Source: an uncultured Corynebacterium sp.
GTDB taxonomy: Bacteria > Actinomycetota > Actinomycetes > Mycobacteriales > Mycobacteriaceae
Assembly (NCBI RefSeq): GCF_946221105.1
Contig: NZ_CAMICL010000011.1
Coordinates: forward strand, 1-47,993
Reading direction: 5' to 3'
DNA: 47,993 bases
Positions 9,624 through 17,977 of the stretch are shown here, in pieces. The notes below the pieces were generated by a model. That model was given only the letters and a program-made list of their open reading frames with translations, made no database searches and was not told where the DNA came from. A program made the translations under genes and the position numbers. Position 1 is the stretch's first letter. Each line of letters begins with the position of its first letter.

Positions 9624-10292
9624 CTAGGCGCCGCGGCGGGAACGCTTCGCGGCGACCTTGGCCACGATCCGGTCAATGCGGGCGCGCTCCTCCAAAAACT
9701 CCGGCGGGTTGGACCCGCGCATGGTACGCACGAACGCCGGGTGGTCCACGCAGACGGTCTCCACCCAGCCGACCACGGCCTCCTCGACGATCTCGCCGAC
9801 GCGCGCGTACATCTGCGGCAGCGACACCACGCCGAGCTCGCGGGCGACCATGTCGGTCTGCTCCAGGCAGTAGGAGACGATCTCGCCTAAGTGCTGCACC
9901 ACCAGATCGGTGCGGCCGGTCAGCGCATCCTGCATCGTCTGCACCGAGAACGGGGCTTGCAGGGGGAACAGGTCGTTCAGACCGGAGGCGTCGAGAAGCT
10001 CGGGCTCCGGAATGCGCTCCTCCGGCTTCGCACCAGCAGACAGGTGGCCGGCGGCGCGGCCGGAGGTCAGCGCCTGGCGCAGGCCGATCAGCTCAGCGAC
10101 GACGCGGCGGGCGTCCTGGCGGGCGTCGTCGACGATCTCGACGAACTCGGCGAGGCAGTCCTCGGTGAGCTCGCCGTCGTAATCCGCAATCGCCTCGGCG
10201 AGGTGCTCGGTGTACTCCGCGACCTCGTCGCCGATGTTGTAAATCTCCTGCGTGAGCTCGCGGTGACGCAGCACGGCGGCAGTCTTGTGCAT
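9624..10292 (-). CDS. Conserved helical protein of unknown function
   Basis: I do not recognise a domain in these 222 residues. The sequence is acidic and strongly helical in pattern (DEVAEYTEHLAEAIADYDG, then EFVEIVDDARQDARRVVAEL), with no signal peptide or membrane segment, and a basic C-terminal tail (AAKRSRRGA). It opens the eight-gene operon with hemW, hrcA, dnaJ, rsmE, phoH and ybeY, the position of an uncharacterised gene that I recall from other corynebacteria. ATG 10292 has an AAGGAGGG ribosome-binding site (10301-10308). Membership in a protein-quality or ribosome-maturation operon is all the context says. Confidence 0.8.
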   Translation of the reverse strand: MHKTAAVLRHRELTQEIYNIGDEVAEYTEHLAEAIADYDGELTEDCLAEFVEIVDDARQDARRVVAELIGLRQALTSGRAAGHLSAGAKPEERIPEPELLDASGLNDLFPLQAPFSVQTMQDALTGRTDLVVQHLGEIVSYCLEQTDMVARELGVVSLPQMYARVGEIVEEAVVGWVETVCVDHPAFVRTMRGSNPPEFLEERARIDRIVAKVAAKRSRRGA

Positions 10293-10332
10293 CGCGAGCC
10301 CTCCTTGGAAACGCCTGTGGGAAGTGACAAAT

Positions 10333-10347
10333 TGGCATGCTATGCCA
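10333..10347. promoter_or_regulatory. 15-bp palindrome upstream of the housekeeping operon
   Basis: TGGCAT-GCT-ATGCCA is a perfect 6-bp inverted repeat with a 3-bp centre, 41 nt before the ATG at 10292 and 33 nt past the acyl-CoA ligase stop. On the minus strand it contains TAGCAT, which could be the -10 of the operon, so the palindrome may be an operator. It is short for a terminator and lacks a clear T run. Confidence 0.4.
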
Positions 10348-10379
10348 CAGTCACGCGCGTGGAAGGAAGGCGCGCCGGA

Positions 10380-12218
10380 TTAGCGCTGATACAGCTTGTC
10401 GATGTCCTCCTGGAACCGCTGGAACACCACGTTGCGCTTGACCTTCATCGTCGGGGTCATCTCGTCGTGCTGCTCGGACAGGTCGCGGTCCAGGATGCGG
10501 AACTTCTTGATCGCCTCGGTGCGCGAGACGGTGGCGTTGGCCAGGTTCACCGCGTCCTGTACCTCCGCGCGCAGCGCCGGGTCCTGGGCGAGCTCGGCGA
10601 CCTTCTTGTTCGCCGGGATGTTGTGGTTGGCCTTCCAGCGTTTGAGCTCCTCCTCGTCGAGCGTGACCAGCACACCGACGAAGGGTTTGCCGTCGCCGAC
10701 CACCAGTGCGTTGGAGATCAGCGGGTCCTGACGGATGATCTCCTCCATCGGCCCCGGCGAGATGTTCTTGCCGCCGGCGGTGACAATCAGGTCCTTCTTG
10801 CGGCCGGTGATGGAGACGTAGCCGTCGTCGTCCACCTCGCCGAGATCGCCGGTGTTGAACCAGCCGTCCGTGAGCGCCTCCTCGGTGGCGGACGGGTTGC
10901 CCCAGTATTCGTGGAACACGCCGGGACCTTTGAACTCGATCTCGCCGTCGTCGTTGATGCGCACCGAGTAGCCGTTGACCGGCCGGCCCACGGTGCCGAT
11001 CTTGTTGGCGTGGGCGTTGTTCACACACGCCGCCGCGCACGTCTCGGTCAGGCCGTAGCCCTCGTAGATGGGCACGCCCATGCCGCGGAAGAAGTGCGAC
11101 AGGTCGGCGCTCATGGCAGACCCGCCTGTGATGCCGTACCAGACAGACCCGCCCATGGCCTCCTTGATCTTGCCGTAGACGACCTTGTCGTAGACCGCGC
11201 GCTTCGCCTTCTGCACCCGCGACGGGCCCTCAGGGGTGTCCAGCGCCTTCGAGTACTCAATCGCGGCCTTCTCGGCCTCGAGGAACATGCGCTTGCCAAT
11301 CGCGGAGCCGTCCGCGGCCTTGTTGTAGGCGCCCTCGCGCACCTTCTCAAACACGCGCGGCACGCCCACGACCAGGTTCGGGCGCACGCGCTGCAGCTCC
11401 ACCATCAGCGTCGAGGTGTCGGACCAGTGCGACTGCGTCGCGCCCGAAATCGTCCACGCCAGCGACACCGCGCGCGCCAGCACGTGCGCCAGCGGCAAAA
11501 ACGTCACCATGCGCTGGCCGGGGAAGGACACCGAGCCGATCTCGTTTTCCAAAAGCGCCCAGCACTGGTACGCCCAGTTGCCGTGGGAAATCTCCACGCC
11601 CTTCGGCCGGCCGGTGGTGCCGGAGGTGTACACGATGGAGCCCAGGGTGTGGTGGCGGATGGCGGCCACGCGTTCGTCGATAAGCGATTGCTCGACGTCG
11701 CGCCCCTCAAACTTCAGCGTCTCCACGCCCGAGGCGGTGAACTCGTAGATGCGCTCGAGCTTCGACGGGGAGTCCGCGAACTTCGGCTTACCCGTCTCAT
11801 CCAGCAGGAACGGGCTCATCAGCTGGGTGTGGTCGCGCGTTTCGGTGAACGCGATCTTCGCGCCGGAATCCTCCAGGATCCACTGGATCTGGTGCATCGA
11901 ACTCGACGGGTAAATCGGCACCGAGGCTGCACCCGCGGCCCAGATGGCGAAGTCCACCAGCGACCACTCGTAGCGCGTCGACGACAAAATGGCCACGCGG
12001 TCCCCCGGCTCCACGCCCGCGGCGATCAGGCCTTTCGCAACCTCGTAAACCTCCTCCAAGAACTCCGCCGCCGTGACGGAGACCCACTCGTAGTTGCGCG
12101 GCCGGTAGTACAGCACCAGGTGGGGGCTCTGCTCGCAGGTGCGAATCAGCCGGCTGAGGCACGTGTCGGTGTCGTTGAGCGTGAATCCAAGTTCCGTGGT
12201 GTGCGCGTTTGAAGGCAT
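10380..12218 (-). CDS. fadD15: Long-chain acyl-CoA/acyl-AMP ligase (FadD15-like)
   Basis: This AMP-forming ligase activates long-chain fatty acids to acyl-CoA through an acyl-adenylate. It has the P-loop YTSGTTGRPKGV, the adenylate motif YEGYGLTETCAA, TGDLGEVDDDGYVSITGRKKDLI and the catalytic Lys region PTMKVKRNVV near the end. It is about 612 residues long, the size of mycobacterial FadD15-type proteins, and no membrane segment or signal peptide is seen. ATG 12218 (MPSNAHTTEL) is 8 nt from a TAGTGT -10 box (12227-12232), which suggests an almost leaderless mRNA; the frame upstream overlaps malQ control DNA. It faces malQ head to head. The fatty-acid chain length is inferred from family only. 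Confidence 0.9.
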   Translation of the reverse strand: MPSNAHTTELGFTLNDTDTCLSRLIRTCEQSPHLVLYYRPRNYEWVSVTAAEFLEEVYEVAKGLIAAGVEPGDRVAILSSTRYEWSLVDFAIWAAGAASVPIYPSSSMHQIQWILEDSGAKIAFTETRDHTQLMSPFLLDETGKPKFADSPSKLERIYEFTASGVETLKFEGRDVEQSLIDERVAAIRHHTLGSIVYTSGTTGRPKGVEISHGNWAYQCWALLENEIGSVSFPGQRMVTFLPLAHVLARAVSLAWTISGATQSHWSDTSTLMVELQRVRPNLVVGVPRVFEKVREGAYNKAADGSAIGKRMFLEAEKAAIEYSKALDTPEGPSRVQKAKRAVYDKVVYGKIKEAMGGSVWYGITGGSAMSADLSHFFRGMGVPIYEGYGLTETCAAACVNNAHANKIGTVGRPVNGYSVRINDDGEIEFKGPGVFHEYWGNPSATEEALTDGWFNTGDLGEVDDDGYVSITGRKKDLIVTAGGKNISPGPMEEIIRQDPLISNALVVGDGKPFVGVLVTLDEEELKRWKANHNIPANKKVAELAQDPALRAEVQDAVNLANATVSRTEAIKKFRILDRDLSEQHDEMTPTMKVKRNVVFQRFQEDIDKLYQR

Positions 12219-12226
12219 GGTGCCCA

Positions 12227-12264
12227 ACACTACCCCAGCGTGCGGGCCCCAGCTTTGGCACAAT
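12227..12264. promoter_or_regulatory. Divergent promoters of fadD15 (-) and malQ (+)
   Basis: Minus strand: TAGTGT at 12227-12232, 8 nt before ATG 12218. Plus strand: CACAAT at 12259-12264, 7 nt before GTG 12272. The two -10 boxes are 26 bp apart, so each core promoter covers the other's -35 area. Confidence 0.5.
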
Positions 12265-12271
12265 GCGGGGC

Positions 12272-14407
12272 GTGACCAACGTTGCACTGCTTCACGCCCT
12301 CGCCGAGTCCTATGGATTCGGCACGTCCTACCGCGCCTCGAACGGGCTGGTCACCGAGCCGCCCGCCGAGTCGTTTATCAAGTTGCTGCGGGCCTTGGGG
12401 CTTTCGCTTAACGACGATCCGTCGGACGAAGAGCTCCAATTCCACCTCGATGCCCGCCGTGAGTTTTGGGCGACCAGGCCCATGCCGCCGTGCGTGGTGG
12501 CCACCGAGGGCGCCGAAAAGCACTTCAACGTGCACGTGCACGACGGGCACTTCGCGCACTGCTGGATCCGGCTGGAGGACGGCTCCTCGCGCGACGCATA
12601 CCAGGACGAGAACTGGGCCCCGCCGTTCACCGCCGCCGACGGTGTGGTGTGGGGCGAGGCCACCTTCCACGTGCCCGGCGACCTGCCCGCCGGCTACCAC
12701 GAACTGCACTTAGAGTCCGACAACTTGGACGAGGTCTGCCCGCTGATCGTGGTGCCGGCCGCCCTGTCCACCAACGCCGAGGTTGTGCAGGACCCGGTGT
12801 GGGGTGTGATGGCGCAGCTGTACTCGGTGCGCTCGCTGGACTCCTGGGGCATCGGCGACTTCAACGACTTGGGCGCGATCGCCGAGGCGGTGGCGGCCGA
12901 GGGCGCGGACTACCTGCTGATCAACCCGGTGCACGCCGCCGAACCCGTCCCGCCGATCGAGGACTCGCCGTACCTGCCCACCTCCCGCCGGTTTGTGAAC
13001 CCGATCTACATCGCGGTGGAGCAGGTGCCGGAGTATGCGCTGTTGGACGAGGGGGACCGGAGGGACGTCGAGAAGCTTGCTGCGGAATTCAAGGCGATGA
13101 ACCACACCGCGCAGCCGTTGGAGCGCGACCGGATTTTCGCCGCGAAGCTCGCGGCGCTTCGCACCCTGTTTTACCTCTCGGCGGCGGACGAGGCGCGCAC
13201 GCGGGACTTCGAGCTGTTCTGCCTGGACGAGGGCGAGGGGCTGCGCCAGTTCGCCGAGTGGTGCGCGGCGCAGGCGAGCGAGTCGGAGCACCACGGCGCG
13301 CCGAAGCACGCGGGGCGCGACCCGCAGGAGCTGGTGCAGTTCCACATGTGGCTGCAGTTCATCGCCGACGAGCAACGCCGCGCGGCGCAAGAGCGCGCGG
13401 TGGCGGCCGGGATGCGGCTGGGCATCATGACGGACCTGGCGGTGGGCATCCACCCCGGCGGGGCGGACGCGGCGACGTTGCACGAGGTGCTGGTTCCCGA
13501 CGCCTCGGTGGGCGCGCCGCCGGACCAGTACTCGCAGCAGGGTCAGGACTGGTCGCAGCCGCCGTGGAACCCGCAGCAGCTCGCCGAGGCCGGCTACGGG
13601 CCGTGGCGCGACCTGCTGCGCACGGTGCTGCGCCACTCCGGCGGCATCCGCGTCGACCATGTGCTGGGGCTGTTCCGCCTGTTCTGGCTGCCGCGCATGG
13701 ACACGCCCATGCACGGCGCGTACATGAACTACGACTTCGAGGCCATGGTCGGCGTGCTCGTGCTGGAGGCGCAGCGCGCAGGTGCTGTGGTGGTGGGCGA
13801 AGATTTGGGCACGTTCGAGCCGTGGGTGCAGGACGTGCTTCGCGACAAGGGCATCCTCGGCACCTCCGTGCTGTGGTTCGAGTCCGTGCCGCCGGAGGCG
13901 CCGCGGCCGTCGCAGCAGTACCGCAACCTGGCGCTGACCGCAGTGGGCACCCACGACCTGCCGCCCACCGCCGGGTATTTGGAGGGCGCGCACAACGCGC
14001 TGCGCCACAAACTCGGGCTGGTCAAAGAGTCGCTGGAAGAGCTCAACGCCACCGACGCGGTGTGGATCTCGCAGGTGCTCGCCGCCGCCCAGGCAGAGGG
14101 GGCGTTCGACAATTCCCCGCTCGCTGACGTGGACTTCCTCGACCGGGACCTCGGCGAGTACGACGACGTGGACACCCTCGTCGAGGGGCTGACCCGCTTT
14201 GTCGCCTCCACCCCGTCCGCGATGACATGCACGAACCTGGTGGACATGGTGGGCGATACCCGCATTCAGAACCAGCCGGGCACCAACCGCGAGATGTACT
14301 CCAACTGGTGCATCCCGCTTTGCGACGCCTCCGGCACCCCCGTCCTCATCGAAGACCTCCCCGACGTCGCGCTGTTCACGCGCATCGCCGAAGCCAGCGC
14401 GCGCTAG
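12272..14407 (+). CDS. malQ: 4-alpha-glucanotransferase (amylomaltase) MalQ
   Basis: This GH77 enzyme transfers maltosyl and longer alpha-1,4-glucan chains between acceptors in maltodextrin and glycogen metabolism. Visible family motifs are DYLLINPVHA, SPYLPTSRRFVNPIYI, the nucleophile region GIRVDHVLGLFRLFWLP (Asp), the acid/base VVGEDLGTF (Glu) and GTHDLPPTAGYLEG (HD). About 711 residues is typical of the long actinobacterial form with an N-terminal extension. I prefer GTG 12272, because CACAAT lies exactly 7 nt upstream and ATG 12263 overlaps that box; ATG 12263 remains possible. The TAG stop shares CTAG with the convergent small gene. Confidence 0.92.
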   Translation: MTNVALLHALAESYGFGTSYRASNGLVTEPPAESFIKLLRALGLSLNDDPSDEELQFHLDARREFWATRPMPPCVVATEGAEKHFNVHVHDGHFAHCWIRLEDGSSRDAYQDENWAPPFTAADGVVWGEATFHVPGDLPAGYHELHLESDNLDEVCPLIVVPAALSTNAEVVQDPVWGVMAQLYSVRSLDSWGIGDFNDLGAIAEAVAAEGADYLLINPVHAAEPVPPIEDSPYLPTSRRFVNPIYIAVEQVPEYALLDEGDRRDVEKLAAEFKAMNHTAQPLERDRIFAAKLAALRTLFYLSAADEARTRDFELFCLDEGEGLRQFAEWCAAQASESEHHGAPKHAGRDPQELVQFHMWLQFIADEQRRAAQERAVAAGMRLGIMTDLAVGIHPGGADAATLHEVLVPDASVGAPPDQYSQQGQDWSQPPWNPQQLAEAGYGPWRDLLRTVLRHSGGIRVDHVLGLFRLFWLPRMDTPMHGAYMNYDFEAMVGVLVLEAQRAGAVVVGEDLGTFEPWVQDVLRDKGILGTSVLWFESVPPEAPRPSQQYRNLALTAVGTHDLPPTAGYLEGAHNALRHKLGLVKESLEELNATDAVWISQVLAAAQAEGAFDNSPLADVDFLDRDLGEYDDVDTLVEGLTRFVASTPSAMTCTNLVDMVGDTRIQNQPGTNREMYSNWCIPLCDASGTPVLIEDLPDVALFTRIAEASAR

Positions 14408-14544
14408 AGCGCCCCGGCCAGTGCCGCGACGACGACGAGCGCGATGAGCACCCACATCACCTGGGTCACCCGCGACTGCGGGTACTTGCGCTGCTGCTTG
14501 GGCAGCTTCTGATCCTGCTTGCGCAGCTCTTCCGGGTTGGCCAT
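14404..14544 (-). CDS. Small single-span membrane protein (46 aa)
   Basis: ATG 14544 to TAG 14404 encodes 46 residues: a polar, basic N-terminal half (MANPEELRKQDQKLPKQ...), then one hydrophobic span (VMWVLIALVVVAALAGAL) that runs to the last residue. The charge pattern suggests a cytoplasmic N-terminus. A TAGGCT box sits 8 nt before the ATG, and the sequence between box and ATG, TGGGCACC, is the same as that before fadD15. The stop overlaps the malQ stop through CTAG. Similar small membrane proteins are known in actinobacteria, but no function can be assigned. Confidence 0.65.
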   Translation of the reverse strand: MANPEELRKQDQKLPKQQRKYPQSRVTQVMWVLIALVVVAALAGAL

Positions 14545-14568
14545 GGTGCCCAAGCCTAGCGCCGCGGG

Positions 14569-14730
14569 CTAGCGGCGGGAAAACAGCCGCGCGGCACGGT
14601 TAACACCGTCGACGATGCCAAGCAGCGCGTAGCCCGCCGCGGCGCACATGGGTGTGGCCACGGCGAGGATCGCCGGCACCTGCAGCCAGGGGCTTAAGCC
14701 CATCATCCAGCCGAGCAGCACGCTGCTCAT
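14569..14730 (-). CDS. Small membrane protein (53 aa) coupled to the secreted protease
   Basis: ATG 14730 to TAG 14569 encodes 53 residues with hydrophobic stretches at about 3-13 and 17-42 (VLLGWMMGL; PAILAVATPMCAAAGYALLGIV) and a basic tail RAARLFSRR. Its ATG overlaps the protease stop by one base (TGATG), a classic coupling arrangement, so it is probably made together with the protease. The protease ends in a membrane anchor, so a helper or anchor-partner role is conceivable, but this is inference. Confidence 0.6.
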   Translation of the reverse strand: MSSVLLGWMMGLSPWLQVPAILAVATPMCAAAGYALLGIVDGVNRAARLFSRR

Positions 14731-15896
14731 CAGATCAGCCCCAGCATGTAGCCGACCGCCGGCACGAGCACCGCCACGGTAGCCACGACGCCGAGGGTGA
14801 TCAGCAACGCGTTCGCGGCGCTGCGGTCCTTCCTCTCGGGATCGGGGCGGTTGTGCTCCTGGGTCTCGGTGGGTGCAACGGGCGCTTCGCTGGGCACGCT
14901 CGACGGGGTGGCCGCACCGACCGGGATCGGCGACTGCAAGGTGGCCGCCGGGATAACCACGGTCCGGTTCGTCGGCCCGGAGATGTGGATGGTGTTTCCT
15001 GACACGGAGGTCGTGGCGGGCGCCGGCTCGCGAGTGACCTGCGCAACGGGGTTGACCACGGTGCTACTCACGGGCGCCGGCGGCATTTGCGCCTTGGAGG
15101 TGGTCGGCGAAGGCGTTGTTGTGGGGGTCGAACCAGCCCGCGTGTAGTGGGAGCGCAGGAAGGTGTCGATGGCGGAGTCGTCGTAAAGCGCGCCGCTTCG
15201 AAGTGAGCTGGCGCGCTCGAAGCCGACCACCTCGTCGCCGGCGTCGTCCAGGAGCGCGTTCGCCCCGGACATCACCCCGACGAGCCCGCGGCCCGGCGCG
15301 TAGACGGGCCCGCCGGAGTCGCCGTAGTCGGGCATGCCGGGGGCGTCGAAGTAGATGGTTTTCTCGATCATGCCCACGTACGGCCCGCACGAGGCTTCGG
15401 TGGTGCCACCGTGGGAGGCGTAGCCGTGGTAGCACAGGGTTTCGCCGGGCGCGAGGTCCTCAATGGGCATGTACTCGCCGCCGATGGGGTTGCCGCCCAC
15501 CCCGACGCCGTCGAACCAATAGATCACCGCCCAGTCGTTGGCGTTGGAGGCGCCGTAGTAGGCGGCGGCCGGGTAGATCATGCCGGCGGGGGTGGACATT
15601 TCGCGCCCGTTGGCGTCGGCGAGGTAGACCATGGAGCCGGTTTGCCACCCGTAGTCGCCGTTGTCGGCGCAGTGTCCGGCGGTGTAGCTGCGGCGCAGCT
15701 CGGGGTCGTTGTAGCCGATGGTGCAGACGGTGAGGTTGTCGTTGTGCAGGTTGCCTACGAACATGCGGGCACCTTGCTTGACCACGAGACGTTGCGCCGC
15801 CGGCGCCTCTATCTCGGCCGCGAGACCGGAAGCTGCCAGCGCGAACGCTGCGGCGGCGGCGCACACGCGGGAGCGTCGCCCTGGTTCGTTCGCCAT
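14730..15896 (-). CDS. Secreted, C-terminally anchored trypsin-like serine protease
   Basis: The 388 residues start with a signal peptide (basic RRSR, then hydrophobic to about residue 27). A chymotrypsin-fold domain carries the full triad: His in TAGHCAD, Asp in NANDWAVIYW and Ser in YGDSGGPVYAPG. A Pro/Thr/Ser-rich stalk (about 255-350) follows, then a C-terminal membrane span (ALLITLGVVATVAVLVPAVGYMLGLI). It should face the cell envelope. Cys residues around the His and Ser sites (TVCTIG/GHC; TLCYHG/EASCG) suggest two disulfides. The RBS is AAGGAAAG before ATG 15896. Substrate is unknown. The 93-bp gap to the M3 peptidase gene indicates its own promoter, though none was clear. Confidence 0.85.
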   Translation of the reverse strand: MANEPGRRSRVCAAAAAFALAASGLAAEIEAPAAQRLVVKQGARMFVGNLHNDNLTVCTIGYNDPELRRSYTAGHCADNGDYGWQTGSMVYLADANGREMSTPAGMIYPAAAYYGASNANDWAVIYWFDGVGVGGNPIGGEYMPIEDLAPGETLCYHGYASHGGTTEASCGPYVGMIEKTIYFDAPGMPDYGDSGGPVYAPGRGLVGVMSGANALLDDAGDEVVGFERASSLRSGALYDDSAIDTFLRSHYTRAGSTPTTTPSPTTSKAQMPPAPVSSTVVNPVAQVTREPAPATTSVSGNTIHISGPTNRTVVIPAATLQSPIPVGAATPSSVPSEAPVAPTETQEHNRPDPERKDRSAANALLITLGVVATVAVLVPAVGYMLGLI

Positions 15897-15989
15897 ACAG
15901 CTTTCCTTGTCTTGTCTTTTAACGGTTTATCGTCCTCTCGAACTGTACAGCACCAATCTGAGCAATCGGTAGACGCGCGGTGGTCGCAG

Positions 15990-17945
15990 CTACACGTCGG
16001 AACCGGCGAGACCGCGACGCTCAAGTAGCGGGCGGGTGTCCTTGTCGCGGCCGCGGAAGGCACGGTAGGCCTCCGCGTAGTCGCGCGAGGAGCCCTTGGA
16101 CAGGATCGCCTCGCGGAACTTCGCGCCGGTGCGCCGGTTGATGCCTTCCTCGGCGACGAGCTCGTAGCCGTCGGCGTCGAGCGCTTCGGCCCACAGGTAG
16201 GAGTAGTAGCCCGCGGAGTAGCCGCCGGCGAAAATGTGGTTGAACCAGGTGGAGCGGTAGCGCGGCTCCAGCCCCTCGACGTTCAGGCCGTACTCGCGCA
16301 GGACGTTTTCTTCGAAGGCGTCGATGTCCGACGGGATGTCGTCCGCAAGCGAGTGCCACGCAAGGTCGATCGCACTGGCCGCGAGGTACTCGGCGGTGGT
16401 GAAGCCCTGGCCGAACTGGCGCGAGGCCTCCATCGCCTGCAGAAGCGGCGCCGGGATGACCTCGCCGGTGTCCACGTGGCGGGCGTAGTTGCGGGCGATC
16501 TCGGGGGCGAACGCGTAGTTCTCGTTGATCTGGGAGGGGAACTCCACCCAGTCGCGCGGGACGTTGGTGCCGGAGTGCGAGGGGTAGCGCACATCCGACA
16601 GCAGGCCGTGCAGGGCGTGGCCGAACTCGTGGAACAGGGTGGTCACCTCGTCGATGGTGAGCAGATTGGAGCTGATGGACATGACGTTGACCACCACCGG
16701 CTTCGTGCCGGCGAGATGGGACTGGTCCACAAACGAGCTCATCCACGCGCCGCCGCGCTTGGACGGGCGGGCGTTGTAGTCCGTCAGCAACAGCCCGATG
16801 CCGGTGCCGTCTTCCTCCCTGACCTCCCACACGTCCACGTCCTCGCGGTAGCCGACCAAATCCTCGCGCTTGTCCACAGTGATGCCGTAGAGCAGGTTGG
16901 CGGCGTAGAAGACGCCGTCGGTGAGCACCTGCTCGAGCGGGAAGTACTTGCGCAGCTCCGCCTCGTCGATGCCGAGTTCTTCCTCCCGGCGCTTGGCCTG
17001 CCAGTACGGCCAGTCCGCCCCATCCAGCTCCTCGCCAGCCAGTTCGCCGGCGAGCTTGCGCTCGGCCTCGGCGTTCGCGGCGGCCGCCGGCGCCAGGTCC
17101 GCGATGAGCTGGCGGGCGGCCGCGGCGGTGCCGGCGGTCTCCTCCGCGATGACGTAGTCGGCGTGGGTGTCAAAGCCGAGCAGCTTCGCGCGCTCCTGGC
17201 GCAGCTTCACCGACTCCAGCACGATTGCCGGGTTGGTGTCGCGGCCGCGGGCGCGGGAGGCGTCGAAAAGCTTGTGGCGCGAAGAAGAGGTGTCCAGCTC
17301 CGACTGCAGCGCCTGGGTGGTGGGCAGCTCGATCGGCACGACGTAGCGGCCGCCGTCCTCGTAGGCGGCGAGCTGGTCGTCGGAAAGCCCGGCGAGCTCC
17401 TCGCGCGAAAACTCCACGGCGAGCTTCTTCGTGTCCGCGAGCAGGTTGCGGCCGAAGCGCTCCGACAACTCAGACAAACGCTGGTTGATCTCCTGCAGGC
17501 GCGACTTCCCGGCGGCGTCCAGGTCGGCGCCGCGGCGAGTGAAGCGGCGCAGCAGCTCGCTGTGGAGCCTCTGCGACTCCGCGTCCGCCGGCACCTCGAC
17601 GCCCTTGATGCGCTGGTAGAGCGCGTCGTTCTGGTAGATCGAGTCCACGTGCGCCGACAGCTTCGGCACGATGCGGTCGGCCACCGCGTCGAACTCGTCG
17701 GTGGAATCGGTGCCCTGCAGGTTGAAGAACCAGGACATCACCCGATCCAGGTCTTGGCCCGCCAGCTCGAAGGCTTCGACGGTGTTGGCCCACGTCGGCG
17801 CGTCCGCGGTGGTGATCTCGGCGATTTCCGCGGCGTGGCGCTTCAGCGCCTCTTCGAACGCGGGCTCCACGTGCTCCAGCCGGATCGCGGCGAAGTCCGG
17901 CAGGTTGTACGGCAGGGTCGAGGGGGTCAGAAGCGGGTTTGTCAT
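15990..17945 (-). CDS. dcp: M3-family peptidyl-dipeptidase (Dcp type)
   Basis: This cytoplasmic zinc metallopeptidase of family M3 cleaves dipeptides or short fragments from peptides. The zinc motif HEFGHALH starts at about residue 439 (His439, His443), with the third ligand Glu expected in the following NVPRDWVEFPSQ segment. FAGGYSAGYYSYLWAEALDAD near the end is the conserved substrate-binding loop of Dcp/oligopeptidase A. The 651 residues fit, and there is no signal peptide. ATG 17945 lies 7 nt from a TACACT -10 box, so the mRNA is probably leaderless. It is transcribed head to head with the esterase-like gene. Confidence 0.93.
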   Translation of the reverse strand: MTNPLLTPSTLPYNLPDFAAIRLEHVEPAFEEALKRHAAEIAEITTADAPTWANTVEAFELAGQDLDRVMSWFFNLQGTDSTDEFDAVADRIVPKLSAHVDSIYQNDALYQRIKGVEVPADAESQRLHSELLRRFTRRGADLDAAGKSRLQEINQRLSELSERFGRNLLADTKKLAVEFSREELAGLSDDQLAAYEDGGRYVVPIELPTTQALQSELDTSSSRHKLFDASRARGRDTNPAIVLESVKLRQERAKLLGFDTHADYVIAEETAGTAAAARQLIADLAPAAAANAEAERKLAGELAGEELDGADWPYWQAKRREEELGIDEAELRKYFPLEQVLTDGVFYAANLLYGITVDKREDLVGYREDVDVWEVREEDGTGIGLLLTDYNARPSKRGGAWMSSFVDQSHLAGTKPVVVNVMSISSNLLTIDEVTTLFHEFGHALHGLLSDVRYPSHSGTNVPRDWVEFPSQINENYAFAPEIARNYARHVDTGEVIPAPLLQAMEASRQFGQGFTTAEYLAASAIDLAWHSLADDIPSDIDAFEENVLREYGLNVEGLEPRYRSTWFNHIFAGGYSAGYYSYLWAEALDADGYELVAEEGINRRTGAKFREAILSKGSSRDYAEAYRAFRGRDKDTRPLLERRGLAGSDV

Positions 17946-17952
17946 GGCGGTC

Positions 17953-17970
17953 AGTGTATGCGGATACGAT
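17953..17970. promoter_or_regulatory. Back-to-back -10 boxes of dcp (-) and esterase-like gene (+)
   Basis: TACACT on the minus strand (17953-17958) and TACGAT on the plus strand (17965-17970), separated by 6 bp, each exactly 7 nt from its start codon (17945 and 17978). The two genes' coding regions are only 32 bp apart, so any -35 contact for one promoter lies in the coding start of the other gene. Confidence 0.6.
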
Positions 17971-17977
17971 CTGCCGC

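Noticed and set aside
8486..10380. CIRCE operator for hrcA-dnaJ
   Set aside because: No TTAGCACTC-N9-GAGTGCTAA-like repeat was found before hrcA or before the first gene of the operon.
15940..15950. CTGTACAG palindrome between the protease and dcp genes
   Set aside because: Eight bases, a single copy and no clear promoter around it; too little to call an operator.
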